Part shown: positions 28,525-37,917 of the stretch, one piece after another
How positions within the stretch are numbered: the stretch's first letter is position 1
How the letters are laid out: each line of letters starts with the position of its first letter
From: Candidatus Woesearchaeota archaeon
GTDB taxonomy: Archaea; Nanobdellota; Nanobdellia; Woesearchaeales; JAAOYA01
NCBI GenBank assembly: GCA_018221105.1
Contig: JAAOYA010000010.1
Location: 1 to 64,000, forward strand
Length of the DNA: 64,000 nt
Direction of reading: 5' to 3'
Translations under genes and position numbers: made by a program
Notes under the pieces: model-generated
Seen by the model: only the letters and a program-made list of their open reading frames with translations
Database searches by the model: none
Told to the model about the DNA's origin: nothing

Positions 28525-29082
28525 TTACTCTTTTTCTTTAAATATTTGTGCTTTAAAAGAATATACTTGAGTGTTAGAATTCTGCCAGCAATCCTTCTCT
28601 AATCCTGCTTTTTGGCACGTGAAAGCCAAAAATTGTTCTGCATCCCACTTTTGCTCTGTTGCAACTTGCGGCAATAATAATCCTGAATAATGACCTTTTT
28701 TGACTATCAAACCATCAACACCGATTATTATTTTATTAGGTATGTCTAAAGAACTGTGATGTTCTACTAGTTTTGGCGCTGTCAAAACCGAAACTTCAAA
28801 TTTTAAACTATCAAAATCTTCTTTTTTTAATGATTCAAAGCGCGGATCTTCAAAGGCCGCAGCCATTGCAGCTTTACTAACAGCCTCTCGTAGAGGATAT
28901 ATTGCTTGAGGGTAGCCAATGCAACCGCGCAATTCACCGTGTTGTTTTATTGTCACGAAAACACCGCAAGACTGACTAAACTCTACATAATCATTCAAAT
29001 CTAAAACTTCACTATCTAATGCATTTTTAATACTTTGTCGTGCTAGAACTAATAGTTTTTTGCCTTGTTCTTGTGATAACAT
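28525..29082 (-). CDS. AMMECR1 domain protein
   Basis: GVFVTIKQHGELRGCIGYPQAIYPLREAVSKAAMAAAFEDPRF. Confidence 0.93.
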   Translation of the reverse strand: MLSQEQGKKLLVLARQSIKNALDSEVLDLNDYVEFSQSCGVFVTIKQHGELRGCIGYPQAIYPLREAVSKAAMAAAFEDPRFESLKKEDFDSLKFEVSVLTAPKLVEHHSSLDIPNKIIIGVDGLIVKKGHYSGLLLPQVATEQKWDAEQFLAFTCQKAGLEKDCWQNSNTQVYSFKAQIFKEKE

Positions 29083-29087
29083 GAGAA

Positions 29088-29366
29088 TTATTTGATTTTT
29101 GCCTTTACTTCTTTTTTAAACTCATCGTTTTGTTTTGATAAACGGCTTATAGCGTTTTGTAAGGCTTTTTTTGGAGCAGTACTACTCTCTGTCTCGACTA
29201 TAAGTGTCGGAATTCCTACTAATGGATGTGCAATCCTATAAGATGCAACAGTGACTTTTTTATCATTCCAAAGCTCTGCCTTAAGAGCATTGCACAAAGT
29301 GTGATCTTCGCCTTTAATCTCAACGACTAAACGATTTTTTTTGTCTTCTAGAATCTTTAACTCCAT
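29088..29366 (-). CDS. rpo11: DNA-directed RNA polymerase subunit Rpo11 (RpoL)
   Basis: GEDHTLCNALKAELWNDKKVTVASYRIAHPLVGIPTLIVET. Confidence 0.93.
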   Translation of the reverse strand: MELKILEDKKNRLVVEIKGEDHTLCNALKAELWNDKKVTVASYRIAHPLVGIPTLIVETESSTAPKKALQNAISRLSKQNDEFKKEVKAKIK

Positions 29367-29424
29367 GTTAATCTCGGGTGAATTGCGTTTTATTTATAAA
29401 GGTTTTGCTCGCTAAAGAGTAAGC

Positions 29425-29438
29425 TTTAAATTTAAATA
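29425..29438 (+). promoter_or_regulatory. Candidate TATA element upstream of the thermosome gene
   Basis: TTTAAATTTAAATA about 45 bp upstream of the start, with GGAGGT at 29470. Confidence 0.45.
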
Positions 29439-29482
29439 GTTTCTTCGAAGCCCAGTTAAGTCCAAATACGGAGGTTACCTTA

Positions 29483-31108
29483 ATGACAAACCCTAATAGC
29501 ACACAACCAATATTCATACTGCCACCCGACACACAAAGAACAACCGGCAAGAACGCTCAACAAAACAATATTATGGCTGCAAAACTAGTAGCTGAGACTG
29601 TTAGAACAACACTAGGCCCTAAAGGAATGGACAAAATGATTGTTGATACCTTAGGAGAAGTGATTGTTACAAATGATGGCGCCACAATTCTAAAAGAAAT
29701 ACAAATAGATCATCCAACAGCCAAAATGATTGTTGAAGTTGCAAAAACTCAAGAGTCAGAAGTTGGCGATGGCACAACCACAGTTGTTGTTCTAGCAGGA
29801 GAACTATTAAGTCAAGCTGAAGACTTACTAGATCAAAAAATTCACCCTACAATTATCGCAAAAGGTTATCGTATGGCTGCAGAAAAAGCACAATTAATAC
29901 TAAACAACATTGCAGAAACTATAGACCCAAAAGATCAAAAAATACTAAAAAAGATTTGTCAAACAGCAATGACAGGCAAAGGAGCAGAAACAGCAAGAGA
30001 ACTGTTATCTGAAATTGTTTCAAAAGCAGTAATTGATGTCGCAGACGAGCACAACGGCCTAAAAGTCAATCCGCAAAATATCAAAATTGAAAAGAAAACT
30101 GGTGGTGGAGTCGAAGACACAGAGCTTGTTGAAGGAATCATTCTAGATAAAGAAAAAGTTCATTCCTCAATGCCATCAACTGTTCACAACGCCAAAATAC
30201 TACTCTTAGACGCTTCACTTGAAGTAAAAGAGACAGAAATTGACGCTAAAATACAAATTACAGACCCATCACAAATGCAGGCTTTTTTAGACATGGAAGA
30301 AAACATGTTAAAAAAAATGGTTGATAGAGTTGTCGCTAGCGGAGCAAACGTAATATTTTGTCAAAAAGGCATTGATGACTTAGTACAGCACTACCTCGCA
30401 AAAAACAATGTTTTTGCCGCCCGGCGCGTAAAAAAAAGCGATATGGAAAAACTAGCGCGCGCAACAGGAGCAAAAATAGTCAACAACCTAGAAGACCTAT
30501 CAAGCAGTGATTTAGGAAAAGCAGGAGTTGTTGAAGAAAAAACCATTAGTGATGAAGAAATGATTTACGTTAAAGAATGCAAGAAAGCCAAAGCAGTAAC
30601 AATATTAGTTCGTGGTGGCACAGAACACATCATTGACGAAGTAGCACGCGCCATTGAAGACGCTATAGGAGATTTAATAGCAGTAATTGATAACGGCAAA
30701 ATAGTAGCAGGTGCTGGAGCTCCAGAAGTAGAGTTGAGTCGCAACTTGCAACACTTTGGCCAAAAACTTCCTGGGCGCGAACAATTAGCAGTTAATGCTT
30801 TTGCAAAAGCAATGGAGATCATTCCAAGAACACTAGCAGAAAACGCTGGTTTTGACCCGATAGACATTCTAGCAGAATTAAAAGCAGCACATCAAAGCGG
30901 CAAAAAATGGGCCGGTGTCAACGTCTTTACTGGCAAGACAATGGACGCGTACGTTGAAGGAGTACTAGAACCATTAAAGGTCAAAACACAAGCAGTACAG
31001 TCAGCAGCAGAAGTTGCCAATATGATACTAAGAATTGATGATGTAATAGCAGGCGGTGTAGAACAAGCGCCACCGCAAGGTATGCCTCCTGGCATGCCAC
31101 CAATGTAA
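29483..31108 (+). CDS. ths: Thermosome (group II chaperonin) subunit
   Basis: [48 protein letters not shown]-terminal GMPPGMPPM. Confidence 0.97.
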   Translation: MTNPNSTQPIFILPPDTQRTTGKNAQQNNIMAAKLVAETVRTTLGPKGMDKMIVDTLGEVIVTNDGATILKEIQIDHPTAKMIVEVAKTQESEVGDGTTTVVVLAGELLSQAEDLLDQKIHPTIIAKGYRMAAEKAQLILNNIAETIDPKDQKILKKICQTAMTGKGAETARELLSEIVSKAVIDVADEHNGLKVNPQNIKIEKKTGGGVEDTELVEGIILDKEKVHSSMPSTVHNAKILLLDASLEVKETEIDAKIQITDPSQMQAFLDMEENMLKKMVDRVVASGANVIFCQKGIDDLVQHYLAKNNVFAARRVKKSDMEKLARATGAKIVNNLEDLSSSDLGKAGVVEEKTISDEEMIYVKECKKAKAVTILVRGGTEHIIDEVARAIEDAIGDLIAVIDNGKIVAGAGAPEVELSRNLQHFGQKLPGREQLAVNAFAKAMEIIPRTLAENAGFDPIDILAELKAAHQSGKKWAGVNVFTGKTMDAYVEGVLEPLKVKTQAVQSAAEVANMILRIDDVIAGGVEQAPPQGMPPGMPPM

Positions 31109-31109
31109 T

Positions 31110-31400
31110 ATGAATTTTTATTATAGAGTGCGACTTGGGGCAGAACAACAAGTTCAAGGAGCGTTAAGTGTTAACACTCAAGCGCCATTAGAAGAACGCA
31201 TTAAAATAATATCTGATAATTCTACAGTTGAGATGACCGATACTAATGACTTGTTCACAACTTATTTTTTTAACCTTGGAAATCACAGTTTTGTTGTCAA
31301 AATATCAAACGATAACAGGATAATTTTTGAAAAATTACGACCTAAAGGTTTTTTCTTTGTAGAACCAGTTAGCAAAACAACAGCTTATCGCACAAAATAG
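31110..31400 (+). CDS. Hypothetical protein
   Basis: 96-aa ORF directly after the thermosome gene. Confidence 0.5.
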   Translation: MNFYYRVRLGAEQQVQGALSVNTQAPLEERIKIISDNSTVEMTDTNDLFTTYFFNLGNHSFVVKISNDNRIIFEKLRPKGFFFVEPVSKTTAYRTK

Positions 31401-31514
31401 TTTTTTTCGACGCTACTAATCTACTTTTGTCTCATTTGACTATCGCAGTATAGGCTTTCAGTAACCTTTAAATATAACAACCACAAAAGAACAACTAGTA
31501 GGGGGTGTAAAATA

Positions 31515-31907
31515 GTGGTTATTCTATATGACCAGTTTAATTTACCAGACGATGTATTCGAAGTAATTTTTGCCACAGAACAACAAAAATTAGTAGGCAG
31601 AATGCTAATCGATCTTATTAAAAGTAAAGGCGGCGAAATCACTAAAACTGAGATGAGTATGTTCGCAACACACCTACACGACGGAACAATAACAGACATT
31701 GAAGAAGAACGCGGCCCCATAAGAGTAAAGAAAAAAGAAAAAATTTCTTACAACAAAAGACAATTCTATGACAGAATACTCACTCCAATGAAAGGAATGG
31801 GACTAGTATACTATGACTTGTACAAGAAAACCTACAAAGTAAGCGACAAATTCAACAAAAACATGATACGAATCGGTTTAATGTGGATTCGAGAACTAAA
31901 CAAATAA
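31515..31907 (+). CDS. Hypothetical protein, possible winged-helix DNA-binding
   Basis: LVGRMLIDLIKSKGGEITKTEMSMF...GMGLVYYDLYKKTYKVSDKF; preceded by GGGGGTG-type SD and AT-rich TATA. Confidence 0.5.
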   Translation: MVILYDQFNLPDDVFEVIFATEQQKLVGRMLIDLIKSKGGEITKTEMSMFATHLHDGTITDIEEERGPIRVKKKEKISYNKRQFYDRILTPMKGMGLVYYDLYKKTYKVSDKFNKNMIRIGLMWIRELNK

Positions 31908-31939
31908 TTTTAAATAATAAACAACTAATTCTTAAAATT

Positions 31940-33637
31940 ATGATTGATGAGCTAGTATTGCGAAAACTTGCTTTGGCTAATGCTATAAAGTTTGATGGCA
32001 AGGCAAACCCTTCTGCTATTATAGGCCAGGCCATCAAAGAAATGCCACAAGTCAAGAACGATCTTGTAGAGTTAAATAAAGCTATTGAAAAGGTTGTAGA
32101 TGCTGTAAACATTCTGCCAGTAGAAGAACAAATTGCAGAACTTGAAACTATTGGAGCCTTAAAAAAAGAAGTTAAAAAGCGTGAAGGGCTTAAAGAATTG
32201 CCAGGTGTTAAAGGCAAAGTTGTTATGAGAATAGCACCGTCACCTTCTGGACAATTGCACATTGGTCACGCGTTCTCCACATTAATAAATTATTTATACG
32301 TTAAAAAGTATGGCGGCAAATTCTACCTGCGAATAGAGGATACTAATCCTGAAAATATTGAGCCAACAGCATACGATGAAATCCCAAAAGAAGCAAATTG
32401 GCTTACCGAAAATGGTGTTACTGATGTTATAGTTCAAAGTGATCGCTTAAAAATTTATTATAAATATATAGAAAAACTTTTTGAAAAGAATGCTTTGTAC
32501 GTGTGCGATTGTGACAGTGAACAATTCAAAGAAAAGCTTGCAAAAAGTGAGGCTTGTACTTGTCGTGACCTATCAAAAAAAGAACAGTTAAGACGTTGGA
32601 ACAAAATGTTTGACAAAAAAAATGGTTACCAACAAGGAGAAGTTGTAATCAGAGTCAAAACAGACTTAAAACATAAAAACCCTGCAATGCGCGATTTCCC
32701 AATAGTGCGAATTAATGACGCAGAACACCCAAGGACCGGCACAAAACATCGTGTTTGGCCTTTAATGAACTTAGCAGTTTTTGTTGATGACTTAGAATAC
32801 AAAATGACTCATGTTATTCGCGGCAAAGATCACATGGACAATGCACGCCGACAAGAAATACTTTATAATTATTTAGAACTAACTTCTCCTATCAGTTTGT
32901 TTAATGGACGTATCAATTTTTTTGACATGCAAGTCTCAAGCACGAAAACCAAAGAAGCAATAAAAAATAAACAGTACAGTGGATGGCACGATATTCGACT
33001 TCCAACAATAGCAGCATTAAAAAGACGTGGTTTTGAACCAAAAGCCTTGCAGCGTTGGGTTGAAGAAGTTGGCCTAACACAAGTTGACAAAAAAGTCAGC
33101 AAAAAAGAATTTTTCAAAAGTTTAAACCATTATAATAAAGAAATTATTGACCCAATAGCGCAGCGTTATTTTTTCGTGGCGAACCCAACAAAAATATTTA
33201 TTCAAGGAGCAAAGTCAAAAACTGTTAAAATGCTAAAGCATCCTGACAAGCCACAAAGCGATGTTAGAAAACTAGAAACTACTGACAAGTTTTACATATC
33301 GCACAATGATTTAGACAAGATAACTCACAAAAAAGTCGTTCGATTAATTGATTGTTTGAACTTTATAAAAGATAAAGAACTATTCTATTACCACTCTGAC
33401 TCATACGTTGAATACAAAAAAAATAAAGGTGATATCATAATCCACTGGCTTCCAGTAAGCAAGGATTTAGTAAATGTTGAAGTATTAACAGAAGACGGCA
33501 CAATTGTTGAAGGTCTTGGAGAGCCAGAACTAAAAAAATTAGAACAAGGTTCAGTAGTGCAGTTTGAGCGTTTTGGCTTTGTAAGACTTGATAAAATTAC
33601 ATCAAAAAAACTTGTGTTTTGGTTTTCTCACAAGTAA
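31940..33637 (+). CDS. gltX: Glutamate-tRNA ligase, archaeal type
   Basis: RIAPSPSGQLHIGHAFSTLINYLYVKKYGGKFYLRIEDTNPE; SSTKTKEAI; ATG at 31940 preferred. Confidence 0.95.
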   Translation: MIDELVLRKLALANAIKFDGKANPSAIIGQAIKEMPQVKNDLVELNKAIEKVVDAVNILPVEEQIAELETIGALKKEVKKREGLKELPGVKGKVVMRIAPSPSGQLHIGHAFSTLINYLYVKKYGGKFYLRIEDTNPENIEPTAYDEIPKEANWLTENGVTDVIVQSDRLKIYYKYIEKLFEKNALYVCDCDSEQFKEKLAKSEACTCRDLSKKEQLRRWNKMFDKKNGYQQGEVVIRVKTDLKHKNPAMRDFPIVRINDAEHPRTGTKHRVWPLMNLAVFVDDLEYKMTHVIRGKDHMDNARRQEILYNYLELTSPISLFNGRINFFDMQVSSTKTKEAIKNKQYSGWHDIRLPTIAALKRRGFEPKALQRWVEEVGLTQVDKKVSKKEFFKSLNHYNKEIIDPIAQRYFFVANPTKIFIQGAKSKTVKMLKHPDKPQSDVRKLETTDKFYISHNDLDKITHKKVVRLIDCLNFIKDKELFYYHSDSYVEYKKNKGDIIIHWLPVSKDLVNVEVLTEDGTIVEGLGEPELKKLEQGSVVQFERFGFVRLDKITSKKLVFWFSHK

Positions 33638-33654
33638 TCATCGTCTAATTAGAA

Positions 33655-33679
33655 CGAAAGATTTATATAATACACACGT
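33655..33679 (+). promoter_or_regulatory. Candidate BRE/TATA promoter of the histone-like gene
   Basis: CGAAAGATTTATATAATAC, purine-rich BRE followed by TTTATATA, with GAGGTG at 33706 before ATG 33719. Confidence 0.55.
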
Positions 33680-33718
33680 GAAAACTCCTCTATAACTCAT
33701 ATTTCGAGGTGATAAAAT

Positions 33719-33880
33719 ATGTTAGTAGTAAAAGCAAAAATTAAAGATGCAGCAAAGGACTGCAATGTTGCAAGTGACTTTGCAGACGCTCTAAGCAAAA
33801 AAGTAGAAGCTTTAGTTGCTGCTGCTTGTGAAAGAGCTAAAGGCAATAATAGAAGAACTGTTATGGCTAAAGACTTATAA
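33719..33880 (+). CDS. Small (53 aa) histone-fold-like protein
   Basis: MLVVKAKIKDAAKDCNVASDFADALSKKVEALVAAACERAKGNNRRTVMAKDL; histone-fold pattern with C-terminal R(R/K)TVMAKD; own promoter and SD. Not in ORF track. Confidence 0.75.
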   Translation: MLVVKAKIKDAAKDCNVASDFADALSKKVEALVAAACERAKGNNRRTVMAKDL

Positions 33881-33890
33881 TACTAAAGTC

Positions 33891-34166
33891 TTATTTTATT
33901 TTTTTTAGTTTTTCTATTTTTTGCATTGCCAATTCAATACGTCTTTCTATTTTTCTTAGGTTTTGAGCGTCTAAGTCTATAGTTTTTAGTTCTGCATGTT
34001 TTTTTTGCAATGCTGCAATCTTTTTATCAAGTGATAACACGTCTTGTTTGTTCGCGCGCTCTAATTTTAGAACTTGTTTTAATTGTTGTTGTTTAAAGAT
34101 TTCGTCAAGGTTAATATTGTTTGCTGCCTTGGCCAATGCCCTAAAATAATTATTGGAAAATATCAT
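33891..34166 (-). CDS. Hypothetical coiled-coil protein
   Basis: Heptad-rich ORF, ATGA overlap with upstream ORF. Confidence 0.55.
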   Translation of the reverse strand: MIFSNNYFRALAKAANNINLDEIFKQQQLKQVLKLERANKQDVLSLDKKIAALQKKHAELKTIDLDAQNLRKIERRIELAMQKIEKLKKIK

Positions 34167-34729
34167 TTGAACTTGTCAAAGAGTCCTTTACGATCAGGTT
34201 TTGGTGGCTGTACTGGCGGTGGCACGCTTTGAGCTTGTTGTGGTCCTGTAGGAAAAGGCGCAAAGCCTGGTTGTTGGCCTTGTTGTGGTGCTTGACCTGG
34301 CAAACCTTGAAAATTATCCAAAGGTGACTGTGGTTGTGCACTTGGCATTGGCGCTTGAGGCATTGGAGCCAGAGCGCTAGGCGCATGGGCTGCTGCGCCA
34401 CTATCTTTTATCATATCAGCAACAGTCACTATTCCCTTAGCAATTTTTTTGTTTTGTTCAATTACAGTATCCAATTTGCCAATGATTTCTACCCCAACAG
34501 TATCCTGGCCTTCTTCTAAGTTTTTGCCAGCTTCTTTAAAAACTGCCAGCATTGTAGTAATGTTGGTGTTTAATTGTTCTAATAATTCTTCCATATTGCT
34601 TGTAGTACTTGGTTCTGCACTTTGCGCGCTCGCAGGCGACGCTGTCTTGCCACCTTTCATTTCAGTTATTTGCTTTCTTAATTCAGCAATTTCTTTATGA
34701 GAAATTAATTCGTAATCATCATCTGTCAT
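34163..34729 (-). CDS. Hypothetical protein with coiled coil and Pro/Gln-rich C-terminus
   Basis: HKEIAELRKQITEMK... PQAPMPSAQPQSPLDNFQGLPGQAPQQGQQPGFAPFPTGPQQ. Confidence 0.55.
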   Translation of the reverse strand: MTDDDYELISHKEIAELRKQITEMKGGKTASPASAQSAEPSTTSNMEELLEQLNTNITTMLAVFKEAGKNLEEGQDTVGVEIIGKLDTVIEQNKKIAKGIVTVADMIKDSGAAAHAPSALAPMPQAPMPSAQPQSPLDNFQGLPGQAPQQGQQPGFAPFPTGPQQAQSVPPPVQPPKPDRKGLFDKFK

Positions 34730-34827
34730 TTTTTGTTCCTCTTTTTAGTAAACTTGTCGAATTAGTTATAAAAAAGTTTCGCTTTTTAATAAATTTTTTA
34801 AATAAACCTCTAAACCAGTGTTTTAGT

Positions 34828-34899
34828 GGGCTGGTGGTCTAGTGGTAGGACGTGCCGCTGGCAGTGGCGAGACTGCGGGTTCGATTCCCGCCCAGTCCA
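34828..34899 (+). tRNA. tRNA-Ala(GGC)
   Basis: Manual cloverleaf: acceptor GGGCTGG/CCAGTCC with G3:U70, D stem GTCT/GGAC, anticodon loop CTGGCAG, T arm GCGGG-TTCGATT-CCCGC, discriminator A. Confidence 0.93.
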
Positions 34900-34934
34900 T
34901 AAAGTTTTTATACGATTAAATCGCTTTTACTATT

Positions 34935-35417
34935 ATGATTGGAGTTATTAGCGATACTCATGATAATGTAGAGAATGTTCAATTAGCTGTTAAAGTTTTT
35001 AAAGAACGAAAAGTTGATTTTGTGATTCATTGTGGTGATGTTGTCAGTCCACTAACTGTCAAACATTTTAAAGACGTTAAAGTGCATTTTGTTTTAGGTA
35101 ATTGTGATGGCGACATTCAAGGTTTGATGGATGCTGCTGATGATATTGGCTGCGAGCATCACGGCAAAACACTCGATATGATGCACGAAAACAAAAGAAT
35201 TCTAGCAATGCATGGTAATAACACTTACGAATTAAAAAAACAAATTGAAAGCCAAAGCTTTGATTACGTCTTGCACGGTCACACACACCAAAAAAAGGAC
35301 GAAAAAAGTGGCAAGACCAGAATTGTTAATCCTGGAGCGCATTATTGGATGGCAGAAAACACTGTAGCATTAATTGATGTTAAAAATGATTCTGTTGAAT
35401 TTATACAATTAAAATGA
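34935..35417 (+). CDS. YfcE/MJ0936-family metallophosphoesterase
   Basis: IGVISDTHDNVENV, VIHCGDVVS, VLGNCDGD, LHGHTHQ. Confidence 0.93.
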   Translation: MIGVISDTHDNVENVQLAVKVFKERKVDFVIHCGDVVSPLTVKHFKDVKVHFVLGNCDGDIQGLMDAADDIGCEHHGKTLDMMHENKRILAMHGNNTYELKKQIESQSFDYVLHGHTHQKKDEKSGKTRIVNPGAHYWMAENTVALIDVKNDSVEFIQLK

Positions 35418-36025
35418 TTAAAGCTATTATTTTTGATTTTGATGGTGTTATTACTGACTCTTACGCTGTTAACATGCGTTTGTGGCGTCAAATTTTTAGA
35501 AAGTTCGATGTTAAGATTACAAAAAAGGATTGTTATACTTTGAATACTTTAAACACTGAAGGTATTGCAAAACATTACTTCAAAGATAAGAAAACACGCG
35601 AAGAGTTTATCAGTACTGCTATTAATTTCGACAAGGCAAAATACGCGAAAAGTTACAAGCCAAGAAGAGGCTTGAAAAAGCTTTTGAAAAAATTAAAAGC
35701 TAACAACATAAAAATAGCCGTTGTTACTAATCGTGGTAATAGTGCACCAATTATCATAAAACAGTTCAAGCTCGATAGTCTGATGGACTGTATTATCACA
35801 GCCCGTGATGTAAAAAAAGGCAAGCCCAATCCAGAAGGCATGAATCTTGCAATACAAAAACTTGGTGTTAAACAAAGTCAAGTGTTCTACGTTGGCGACA
35901 TGCCAATTGATGAGCAAGCTGCAAAGCATGCAAATATAAGTTTTGTTGGAATGGGACTTTTTATCGAGTCAAAACGCAAGATTAAAAAATTAGTAGAACT
36001 ATTAGATTTTGTTGGGGTGAAATAA
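35414..36025 (+). CDS. HAD-superfamily hydrolase
   Basis: IIFDFDGVITDS, VVTNRG, KGKPNPEG, YVGDMPIDEQAA. Confidence 0.92.
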   Translation: MIKAIIFDFDGVITDSYAVNMRLWRQIFRKFDVKITKKDCYTLNTLNTEGIAKHYFKDKKTREEFISTAINFDKAKYAKSYKPRRGLKKLLKKLKANNIKIAVVTNRGNSAPIIIKQFKLDSLMDCIITARDVKKGKPNPEGMNLAIQKLGVKQSQVFYVGDMPIDEQAAKHANISFVGMGLFIESKRKIKKLVELLDFVGVK

Positions 36026-36433
36026 GTGGATGAAAACTGTGTTTTTTGCAAGATAATGAATGGTGATATTCCGTCAACAAAAGTTTATGAAGACGAGCAT
36101 GTTTTTGCTTTTTTGGATATTAATCCTATAAGTTCTGGCCATACTTTAGTAGTTCCCAAAAATCATTCTGTTGATTTTTTTGAGATGGGAAAAAAAGATG
36201 TTTGTGAAATGATGGAAACTGCTAAAAAAGTTGGCGCTGCGCTTTTAAAGATGGGTGCTGATGGTATTAATGTTGGAATGAATAATAAAACTCCTGCCGG
36301 CCAAGAGGTTATGCATTCACACTTGCATGTTATTCCACGTTATGTTGGTGATGGTTTGGAGCACTGGCATGGCAGGGAAGCATCATTAAATGATTTAAAA
36401 AGTGTCAGTGAGAAAATCATAAGCTTTTTATAA
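36026..36433 (+). CDS. HIT-family protein (GTG start)
   Basis: CVFCKIMNGDIPSTKVYEDEHVFAFLDINPISSGHTLVVPK ... HSHLHVIPR. Confidence 0.93.
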   Translation: MDENCVFCKIMNGDIPSTKVYEDEHVFAFLDINPISSGHTLVVPKNHSVDFFEMGKKDVCEMMETAKKVGAALLKMGADGINVGMNNKTPAGQEVMHSHLHVIPRYVGDGLEHWHGREASLNDLKSVSEKIISFL

Positions 36434-36458
36434 ACAACTCTTTTTTTTGTGGTTATAT

Positions 36459-36627
36459 GCCGCTGTAGCTTAACCTGGTTATAGCGCTAGACTCATATGG
36501 TTATGAGTGAAGAGCACTTTGTGTGATGATTAATACTATAACTGGTGTAATCTAGAGGTCGGGGGCTCAAATCTATGACGGCTTGCCGTAATAGCAGGAA
36601 CGTATAGTGATTATCCCTCCAGCGGCA
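36459..36627 (+). tRNA. tRNA with CAT anticodon (elongator Met or Ile2), interrupted by two introns
   Basis: Acceptor GCCGCTG (36459-36465) pairs perfectly with CAGCGGC (36620-36626); anticodon stem CTAGA (36487-36491)/TCTAG (36551-36555) around CTCATA; T stem GGGGG (36561-36565)/CCCTC (36615-36619). Removing about 52 nt after position 37 and about 42 nt in the T-loop leaves 75 nt. Confidence 0.85.
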
Positions 36628-36633
36628 TTTTAT

Positions 36634-37545
36634 TTATTCTTCTCGATTTATGCCTAGTCCTGCTAGTGGATCGCCTTTTCTCTTTTTTATTTTCATATAA
36701 ATTTGAAATCCTATCATTAGAACAAATAATGATCCTATAATAATAAATATTGCGGTGGTTCCTACGTTGATGTTTGATGCTACTATTGATTCTGCTCTGT
36801 TAGCTACACTGTTTGCAGTATCTGTTACTTTGTTCGTTGCTTGTTCTGTGGTGTCTGGCTGGTTTTGTGTTGTAGTGCTTTGAGTGTTTTGTTGTGTGCT
36901 TTGAGTTGTTGTAGTGCTTGTTGTGTTGTCTGTGTTGTTTTGTGACGCTTCAAATTCTTCTAGGTAAGGGTTCACTTGAATGTATTGCTGCGGCATGTCA
37001 ATTACTGAAGTGTTTTCTATCGCGCGGGGTCCGCTCCAGTTTGCACAATCAGCTTCACAGTCTTCTGCAATATCGCATATGTTGTCTGTGCAGTATGGTC
37101 TTTCTGGCTGGCATGTTCCGTGAACACATAATCTGCTATTGCACCAGTCATCTGCTTTGCAAGTCTCTCCTAATCGTAATCTGCAGTTTTCTGTGTAATT
37201 GCCTGTTGTATTATCATATTCAAAATACCAACTAGTACATTCTAGCTCGTAGACTCTTACTCTTACCCAGTAACCGTCAATTATAAGATCAAATCGCGTG
37301 TTATTATAGCAGACTTGCAAGTCATTTATTGGCTCACACTGTCCAAATGGTATTATTGCTCCTTCGTACTCTGTGCTAACTTTTAATGTTGTGTTTGGAG
37401 TGTTTTGTGGCAGTGTTATATCAAAAAGATAATCTTTTAATGTGAAATTGCTGTAAAATTCTACTTCTTTATCATAAATTTTTGTTTTTGCAGTGCCTAG
37501 ACTGGATAGCATTATCAATAGTAATAATAATGTGTGCCACCTCAT
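36634..37545 (-). CDS. Secreted/membrane-anchored hypothetical protein (N-terminal signal, C-terminal TM)
   Basis: Signal peptide MRWHTLLLLLIMLSSLGTA; Cys-rich middle; Thr/Gln/Asn-rich linker; C-terminal TM. Confidence 0.65.
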   Translation of the reverse strand: MRWHTLLLLLIMLSSLGTAKTKIYDKEVEFYSNFTLKDYLFDITLPQNTPNTTLKVSTEYEGAIIPFGQCEPINDLQVCYNNTRFDLIIDGYWVRVRVYELECTSWYFEYDNTTGNYTENCRLRLGETCKADDWCNSRLCVHGTCQPERPYCTDNICDIAEDCEADCANWSGPRAIENTSVIDMPQQYIQVNPYLEEFEASQNNTDNTTSTTTTQSTQQNTQSTTTQNQPDTTEQATNKVTDTANSVANRAESIVASNINVGTTAIFIIIGSLFVLMIGFQIYMKIKKRKGDPLAGLGINREE

Positions 37546-37552
37546 TTTATCT

Positions 37553-37864
37553 TTACACTGCTATTTTTTTTAGTTGTTGACTTGCGCCACAAAAAAAGTA
37601 TGCGTTGTCAAAATTTAAATGTTTTCTTAATTTTCGAAATTGTAATCGTGCTTTTGTGATTCTGTAAGAGCATTTGACTTCAAAAACATCTTTTTGTTTT
37701 CCTTTGATTGCTAGTATGTCGATTTCTGCTAGTTTGCGTTTTTTGTTGCAAATTGTTTTGTTTGTGATTAGATAGTCATATCTTGGTTGAAGTCGAGAAA
37801 CAAGCTCTTGCACGTATTTATCGTGTTTTGTAAGTTTTGCTACAAACACCTCAGGCCCAGTCAC
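37553..37864 (-). CDS. Small PD-(D/E)XK nuclease-fold protein
   Basis: AEIDILAIKGKQKDVFEVKCSYR = ID-x(n)-ExK signature. Confidence 0.6.
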   Translation of the reverse strand: MTGPEVFVAKLTKHDKYVQELVSRLQPRYDYLITNKTICNKKRKLAEIDILAIKGKQKDVFEVKCSYRITKARLQFRKLRKHLNFDNAYFFCGASQQLKKIAV

Positions 37865-37917
37865 AAGCTGGTATACTAATATCTATACTGATTATCTTAT
37901 TTAAAGTTTTTGTTTTG

